The notes beneath the pieces are model-generated. The model was not told the DNA's origin, searched no databases, and saw only the letters and a program-made list of their open reading frames with translations. The translations under genes were made by a program, and so were the position numbers. This document shows, piece by piece, positions 4,979 through 8,593 of a stretch of DNA of 8,593 nt. The stretch lies in NCBI GenBank assembly GCA_035529435.1, contig DATKWS010000025.1:1-8593 (forward strand). The letters are read 5' to 3'. Numbering within the stretch: the first letter of the stretch is position 1; every line of letters starts with the position of its first letter. This stretch comes from DATKWS01 sp035529435. GTDB lineage: Bacteria > Krumholzibacteriota > Krumholzibacteriia > Krumholzibacteriales > Krumholzibacteriaceae.

Positions 4979-7015
4979 CTAGAACCCCGCGCTCACCGAC
5001 ACGGACAGCATCGCGCGGCGCGAGTAGTACTGGGTGACATTCTCGTAATCCCAGAGGTACGTCTCGAAGTCGCCCGAGCCGATGTTCTCGAAGTAGATGT
5101 CATCGTCGTCGCCGATCAGGCACGTGAATGGGTAGGCGACCGAGCCGGTGGTGTTCCCGCACGGGATGCCGCCCTCGGGGATCGTGTCGCAGGTCCCCGC
5201 GTAGGAGTCGCAGTACTCGACGATCGCGTCGGCGAGGAGCCCGCACATGTCCCATACCGTCACGCCGCGCAGGACGTGAACGGCCACGCCGTTCGGGGAG
5301 ATCACCTCCTCCATCGCCGCCGAGGCGTAGCATTCGGTCACACGCTCGTTCCCTATGATCCGTTTGGTCTGCGTCACGGTCTGTGTCTGGTACACGTAGT
5401 TGTAGGTCCGCGTGAGCTCTCCGGTGGAGTAGGGGCTGCCGTTGGCGCACGTCGGGCCGGTGATGGTCCCCAGGATCGACGCGTTTATCGTCTCGGTGAG
5501 ATACTGGGTCGAGTAGTCGCCGGTATGGCTGTACGAGATCGTGAGCGATATGAGGAGCGGCTTGAAAATGATGGGGAGATACCCGGAGTGGTAGACCCGG
5601 TGCCCATCGTCCGCCTCGGCGTAGAGCCTGCGCGTCACGTCCCCCGAGCACCCGTTCGCGACGCTCACGAGGGAGCCGCTCATGAGGAAGGTCACCTTTC
5701 CGGAGGCATCGGTCTCGCCCGAATCGATCCATCGCGCGTCCCAATCCCAGCCGAGATTGATGGGGATTCCCTCGCGCCCCTCACCGGACGCCGTGGTGAC
5801 GGTCACCGTGATCGTGACGTAGGCGCTTCGAAGTGCGCTCCCCTCTTCCGAGAGCGCGCCGCGGCACACCGTCGGCGAGTCGGAGCTTATCCGCACGTCG
5901 AGGCCTGCGCAGCAGTCCGTGAGCCAGTCGCTCACCGTGTCGAGGAACGCCGTATCAGTGACATAGCCGAGGGAGCCAATTCCCAGGACGTAGCTCAGGA
6001 TGTTCTTCCCGTCGCAGTTGCCGGACTCGCACATCGCGTGCGCCGCTTCGGCGAGCGAATGGGCGGTCTGATCGATCCCGGCGAGCCAGGCGGTCCGCAT
6101 GGTCGCGAGTGCCATGTTCGTGTTCCGCAGGTTGGAGTAGGCGTAGACGAACCGCTCGCAGGCTTCGATAAGTTTGTCGGCGCTCTCCCGCGAATGTTCG
6201 GTCGCGTTGGCCATGAGGATGAGATTGCTGTGCGATTGCAGCGCGTCGAGGCACGCCGCGTCGGCGGCCGCGTCGAGCTCGGGGGAGATGCGGCGGCACT
6301 CGTGGGTGAGGTAGCGGTCGCAGACTGTCGCGCACGAGAGGAGGTCATTGATTTGGAGGATCACGGAGGCGAGCACCCCGCTGTTGCCGATGTAAGCCTG
6401 TAGACTCCCGCTCATGGCGTTGAAGATCGCCCAGAGCTGCGCCGAGTCGGGGGCGGCCGTGCCGTAGCCGGTGAAGTGACGTATCTTGGCGGTGAGGAGG
6501 TGGTGGTCGGGATCGACCGCCGTCGAGCATGGCTCGTAGTGGTCCCAGGACGAATCGAAGCAGATGAGCGTCCCCACGCTGTCGAAGCAGCACGGGACGC
6601 TCACACCGAAGGTCACGGTGAGGTCGACGGGCTCGATGAATACGAGCCCCGAGGGCTCGAAGAGGGCTCCCCGGAGGCATCCGTTCTCTCCGGTGCCGCA
6701 TCCTTCCATGCAGGCCGAGCCTGGCCCGGCGATTGTGAATGAGGAGAGCGGGGCGATCGTGATAGTCGTGTCCGCTTCGAGGGCGCCCGGGGGAATCTCG
6801 AGCGCGAAGGTGACGCCGTCCGCGGACTGCGCCTCGATGCCTCCTCCCGCGGCGGCCCCGATCCGTACGCTCACCGCTCGCGACTGGTCGGCCTCGTAGG
6901 TGATCGTGAACGTATCCGGCGGATTCTCATCATCCGGTTCCACGATACCGTCCTGGGAGCACGAGAAAACAAGGACCGCGAAAATTACCGGCAACCAAAC
7001 ATGTTTGCTGGTCAT
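4979..7015 (-). CDS. Large Cys-rich lipoprotein with ZU5-like and Ig-like domains (678 aa)
   Basis: The start at 7015 has a GAGGT ribosome site 5 nt upstream. The N-terminus MTSKHVWLPVIFAVLVFSCS carries the lipobox V-F-S-C19, so the mature protein is lipid-anchored, probably on the outer membrane. An acidic linker follows (EPDDENPPD). Residues ~45-185 resemble a ZU5 domain, with GGGIEAQSADGVTFALEIPP (57-76) then GALEADTTITI. Residues ~190-370 are mostly helical. Residues ~395-480 resemble a bacterial Ig-like (Big_1) domain, including ASGEGREGIPINLGW and TDASGKVTF. The rest to 678 is beta-rich with a hydrophobic, alternating C-terminus (MLSVSVSAGF). There are 26 Cys in all, with two CC pairs (142-143 and 368-369), implying many disulfides. 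It probably has a surface adhesion or scaffold role; none is proven. It stands alone, divergent from the bacteriohemerythrin gene. Confidence 0.82.
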   Translation of the reverse strand: MTSKHVWLPVIFAVLVFSCSQDGIVEPDDENPPDTFTITYEADQSRAVSVRIGAAAGGGIEAQSADGVTFALEIPPGALEADTTITIAPLSSFTIAGPGSACMEGCGTGENGCLRGALFEPSGLVFIEPVDLTVTFGVSVPCCFDSVGTLICFDSSWDHYEPCSTAVDPDHHLLTAKIRHFTGYGTAAPDSAQLWAIFNAMSGSLQAYIGNSGVLASVILQINDLLSCATVCDRYLTHECRRISPELDAAADAACLDALQSHSNLILMANATEHSRESADKLIEACERFVYAYSNLRNTNMALATMRTAWLAGIDQTAHSLAEAAHAMCESGNCDGKNILSYVLGIGSLGYVTDTAFLDTVSDWLTDCCAGLDVRISSDSPTVCRGALSEEGSALRSAYVTITVTVTTASGEGREGIPINLGWDWDARWIDSGETDASGKVTFLMSGSLVSVANGCSGDVTRRLYAEADDGHRVYHSGYLPIIFKPLLISLTISYSHTGDYSTQYLTETINASILGTITGPTCANGSPYSTGELTRTYNYVYQTQTVTQTKRIIGNERVTECYASAAMEEVISPNGVAVHVLRGVTVWDMCGLLADAIVEYCDSYAGTCDTIPEGGIPCGNTTGSVAYPFTCLIGDDDDIYFENIGSGDFETYLWDYENVTQYYSRRAMLSVSVSAGF

Positions 7016-7081
7016 TTGCTACCTCGACAAATAGTGCCTTTTGACAAATCTGATCCGCCCGTGGATCCCCGTCCCATGATA

Positions 7082-7087
7082 ATTATA
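7082..7087 (-). promoter_or_regulatory. Consensus -10 box (TATAAT) upstream of the lipoprotein gene
   Basis: On the minus strand this hexamer is a perfect TATAAT, 66 nt before the lipoprotein start. The matching -35 position (about 7105-7110) is poor, so the promoter may rely on an activator, or the match may be chance. Confidence 0.35.
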
Positions 7088-7135
7088 CGACACCGGCAGG
7101 GGGGAGAGCGACACATACTATTTTCACCGAATCCG

Positions 7136-7165
7136 TTGCGCGCCGGGCCCGATTTGCCCTATATT
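7136..7165 (+). promoter_or_regulatory. Possible promoter of the bacteriohemerythrin gene
   Basis: TTGCGC (7136-7141) and TATATT (7160-7165) are 18 nt apart, about 50 nt before the start codon. The -10 box overlaps a palindrome at 7163-7177. The hexamers are imperfect. Confidence 0.3.
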
Positions 7166-7177
7166 CGTATAACGAAT
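7163..7177. promoter_or_regulatory. Candidate operator: palindrome ATTCGT-ATA-ACGAAT
   Basis: Two perfect 6-bp half-sites flank a 3-bp centre. The site overlaps the end of the possible -10 box and lies 38 nt ahead of the bacteriohemerythrin ATG, where a repressor would block transcription. No regulator gene is in the window. Confidence 0.4.
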
Positions 7178-7215
7178 GGATTCGATGGCATGGACGATCA
7201 CAAGGAGGATGATAG

Positions 7216-7638
7216 ATGTCTCAGCTGAAGTGGACCGACAAGCTCTCCATCGGCGTCGATCTGATCGACGAGCAGCACAAGATGCTGATCCAGCGGCTCA
7301 ACGACATGTCCAGCGCGATCGAGTTCAACAAGGGACCGAACGAGATCGCGAGAACCCTGAGTTTCCTGATCGATTACACCGATTTCCATTTCTCCGAGGA
7401 AGAGAAGCACATGGAGGAGCAGGAGTACCCCGGGCTCGAGGAGCATATCTCCAAGCACGAGGAATTCAAAACGACCCTGGCCGACCTGGAGAATGATTAC
7501 AGGGAGGACGGCGCCACGAACCTGCTTGCCCATTCCCTCGATACGTTTCTCATCAACTGGCTGGTCAATCACATCAGCGGCGTCGATGTACGGTTCGGGA
7601 ACTTCCTGAAGGATAAGGGCGTCACGCTGACCGGGTAA
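7216..7638 (+). CDS. Bacteriohemerythrin (non-heme di-iron O2-binding protein)
   Basis: The start is set by AGGAGG at 7203-7208 with 7-nt spacing. The 140-residue cytosolic four-helix protein carries every iron ligand of the family: H21 in IDEQHK, H58 and E62 in HFSEEE, H77 and H81 in HISKH, and H119 and D124 in HISGVD. Such proteins bind O2 reversibly at a di-iron site and act in oxygen storage, delivery or sensing, mostly in microaerobic bacteria. The last motif usually reads H-I-x3-D-K-x-Y/F; here VRFG follows the Asp, so the conserved Lys is Val. It is a single-domain form with no attached signalling domain. The gene is followed by a terminator-like hairpin, so it is probably transcribed alone from the divergent spacer. 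Confidence 0.93.
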   Translation: MSQLKWTDKLSIGVDLIDEQHKMLIQRLNDMSSAIEFNKGPNEIARTLSFLIDYTDFHFSEEEKHMEEQEYPGLEEHISKHEEFKTTLADLENDYREDGATNLLAHSLDTFLINWLVNHISGVDVRFGNFLKDKGVTLTG

Positions 7639-7698
7639 GGGTAACCGCACCTGCGTGTCAGGACCGGCCGGGAGCGTTCGTGCGGTCTACCCATTTTG
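7639..7698 (+). terminator. Terminator-like hairpin after the bacteriohemerythrin gene
   Basis: GGGTAACCGCAC (7639-7650) pairs with GTGCGGT-c-TACCC (7680-7692), giving 12 pairs with one bulged C, and starts directly after the stop codon. A short T-run (ATTTTG, 7693-7698) follows. The 29-nt loop is long and itself GC-rich, so termination may be partial. Confidence 0.55.
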
Positions 7699-7829
7699 TA
7701 GAATGATGAATTACGGGGCGTTCATTCCGTATCCTGCCGATCATGCCCGGCATATGTATAAATTGCCTGCTATTTCCCCGCGGTTTATGGTAGGGTATCG
7801 CGTGTAACCATCACAGGGGAGAGTGAAGG

Positions 7830-7886
7830 ATGACTGCCGAAGAAGCGGCGAACTCCTCCCCGCGCCCCGCCGGTACCGGCCGCTGA
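7830..7886 (+). CDS. Possible 18-codon leader ORF ahead of the DUF1330 gene
   Basis: The ATG at 7830 has GGGGAG 7 nt upstream. The frame reads MTAEEAANSSPRPAGTGR and ends at 7886, 19 nt before the DUF1330 start. A perfect 12-bp palindrome, GCCGGTACCGGC (7869-7880), lies inside it. It could be a leader peptide coupled to the next gene, or a chance frame. Confidence 0.25.
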   Translation: MTAEEAANSSPRPAGTGR

Positions 7887-7905
7887 TCCGACAAGGAGAA
7901 GTATC

Positions 7906-8196
7906 GTGAGTTGTTACCTCGTAGCCCAAATCAACATCAATGATCGCGACGGGTACCAGAAGTATCTGGACGGGTACGATGAAGTATTTTCCAAGTACAA
8001 GGGCATCGTCGTCGCCGTTGACGAACATCCGCGGGTCCTGGAAGGGGAGTGGCCCTATACGCGTACGGTATTGATGCGGTTTCCCGATGAAAAAGAAGCA
8101 GAACGCTGGTACCGATCGGCGGAATATCAGGAATTGGTTAAACACCGTCATCGCTCATCGGAGGCGAACATCGTGCTGGTGACGAGGCGGAAATAG
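7906..8196 (+). CDS. DUF1330 family protein (96 aa)
   Basis: The GTG start at 7906 has AAGGAGAA about 5-7 nt upstream. The protein is a small cytosolic ferredoxin-like (dimeric alpha/beta barrel) fold. Family signs run its full length: YQKYLDGYDEVFSKYKG (17-33), VVAVDEHPRVLEGEWP (35-50), TVLMRFPDEKEAERWY (54-69) and SAEYQELVKHRH (71-82), ending with a NIVLV strand. No enzyme activity is firmly known for this family. It lies between a possible leader ORF and a cupin gene on the same strand. Its last codons and stop lie in the left arm of an intergenic hairpin, which may limit read-through to the cupin gene. Confidence 0.9.
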   Translation: MSCYLVAQININDRDGYQKYLDGYDEVFSKYKGIVVAVDEHPRVLEGEWPYTRTVLMRFPDEKEAERWYRSAEYQELVKHRHRSSEANIVLVTRRK

Positions 8197-8247
8197 AGCG
8201 GTCAGGCGGACCCGCTCATGTACGACATGTAATTTCCGCCTTTCGTT
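8185..8247 (+). terminator. 10-bp inverted repeat with a competing inner arm; terminator or attenuator candidate
   Basis: AGGCGGAAAT (8185-8194), in the last DUF1330 codons, is the exact reverse complement of ATTTCCGCCT (8232-8241), followed by TTCGTTT. Inside, GAGCGG/CCGCTC (8196-8201 and 8212-8217) forms its own hairpin. A second AGGCGGA (8204-8210) can pair with the same right arm (TCCGCCT, 8235-8241). The right arm can therefore choose between two partners, as in attenuators. The T-run is interrupted. Confidence 0.5.
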
Positions 8248-8273
8248 TAATCGTGAATCGAGGAGGTACGATT

Positions 8274-8591
8274 GTGAAAACCGTTCCCTACAAAATCGAT
8301 TTTGATTCAATAGCCTGGGAATCCTCGATCCCCGGCATGAGGCAAAAGGTGGTGAAGCATGGATCGAAACAGATACGGCTCGTCGAGTACTCGAAGGATA
8401 TGGTTCCCCACTGGTGTAAAAAGGGGCACTTTGGATACGTCCTGGAGGGACTGTTCGAGATAGAATTCGACGGCGGAGCGCATCGGTTCAAAACCGGTGA
8501 CGGGGTGCTGATACCCGACGGTTCCGATCACATGCATCAGGGAAGGATCATGTCGGATTCCGTCAGGGTCATTTTCGTCGAGGACGTTTGA
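8274..8591 (+). CDS. Small single-domain cupin protein (105 aa)
   Basis: The start is the GTG at 8274: AGGAGG at 8261-8266 lies 7 nt upstream, whereas a GTG at 8253 in the same frame has none. The core is a cupin barrel. The first cupin motif is degenerate: in DMVPHWCKKGHFGYVLEG one His is followed by Trp-Cys, not His-x-His. The second is good: GDGVLIPDGSDHMHQ fits G-x5-P-x-G-x2-H. Metal ligands could be the His residues in PHW, GHF, SDH and MHQ plus Glu of LEG. Such cupins bind or sense small molecules, or act as simple enzymes; which applies here cannot be told. The stop codon lies 2 nt before the window end, so the gene is complete. Confidence 0.85.
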   Translation: MKTVPYKIDFDSIAWESSIPGMRQKVVKHGSKQIRLVEYSKDMVPHWCKKGHFGYVLEGLFEIEFDGGAHRFKTGDGVLIPDGSDHMHQGRIMSDSVRVIFVEDV

Positions 8592-8593
8592 AG

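Noticed and set aside
4967..6403. 478-codon plus-strand ORF opposite the large lipoprotein
   Set aside because: It is a compositional shadow: rich in Arg, Val, Gly and His with no motifs, while the minus frame has a lipobox, domains and a ribosome site.

Overview
This window reads as part of the chromosome of an uncultivated-type, Gram-negative bacterium with moderately high GC. The evidence is a large lipoprotein with a clear lipobox, several Sec-type signal peptides, good Shine-Dalgarno sites, and a partial secreted protein with an FG-GAP/VCBS-like acidic loop. The mix of ZU5/Ig-like lipoproteins, FG-GAP-type secreted proteins and loosely packed single genes fits deep-branching FCB-type bacteria (for example Krumholzibacteriota- or Latescibacterota-like). 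That placement is inference, because there is no rRNA or marker gene here.

Layout: positions 1-188 (minus) hold the start of an exported protein that runs off the left edge. After a 239-bp divergent spacer, a plus-strand group runs from 428 to 3085. It contains a DraG-type ADP-ribosylglycohydrolase, a 5' remnant of an ERI1/KapD-like 3'-5' exonuclease, a 54-residue Cys-rich protein, a DUF2284 metal-binding protein, and a degenerate class I SAM methyltransferase. Positions 3086-3601 hold no confident gene but are dense in nested inverted repeats, including a perfect 13-bp terminal stem enclosing 114 nt. Positions 3602-4392 (minus) hold two short exported proteins joined by an ATGA overlap. Positions 4393-4978 are an AT-richer gap with only weak ORFs and small repeats. 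A 678-residue Cys-rich lipoprotein (ZU5-like plus Ig-like) fills 4979-7015 on the minus strand. From 7216 rightwards, three short plus-strand genes follow: a bacteriohemerythrin, a DUF1330 protein and a small cupin. They are separated by hairpins that look like terminators or attenuators.

There is no CRISPR array, complete insertion sequence, tRNA or rRNA that I can see. The genes do not add up to one obvious pathway. The plus-strand group at 428-3085 may be cotranscribed, and two of its members are Cys-rich and probably bind metal. The right-hand trio looks like small soluble sensor, oxygen-carrier or binding proteins. The most unusual parts are the structured non-coding block at 3181-3584, the exonuclease remnant that stops just after its Exo I motif, and the paired aromatic- and Cys-bearing secreted proteins at 3602-4392.
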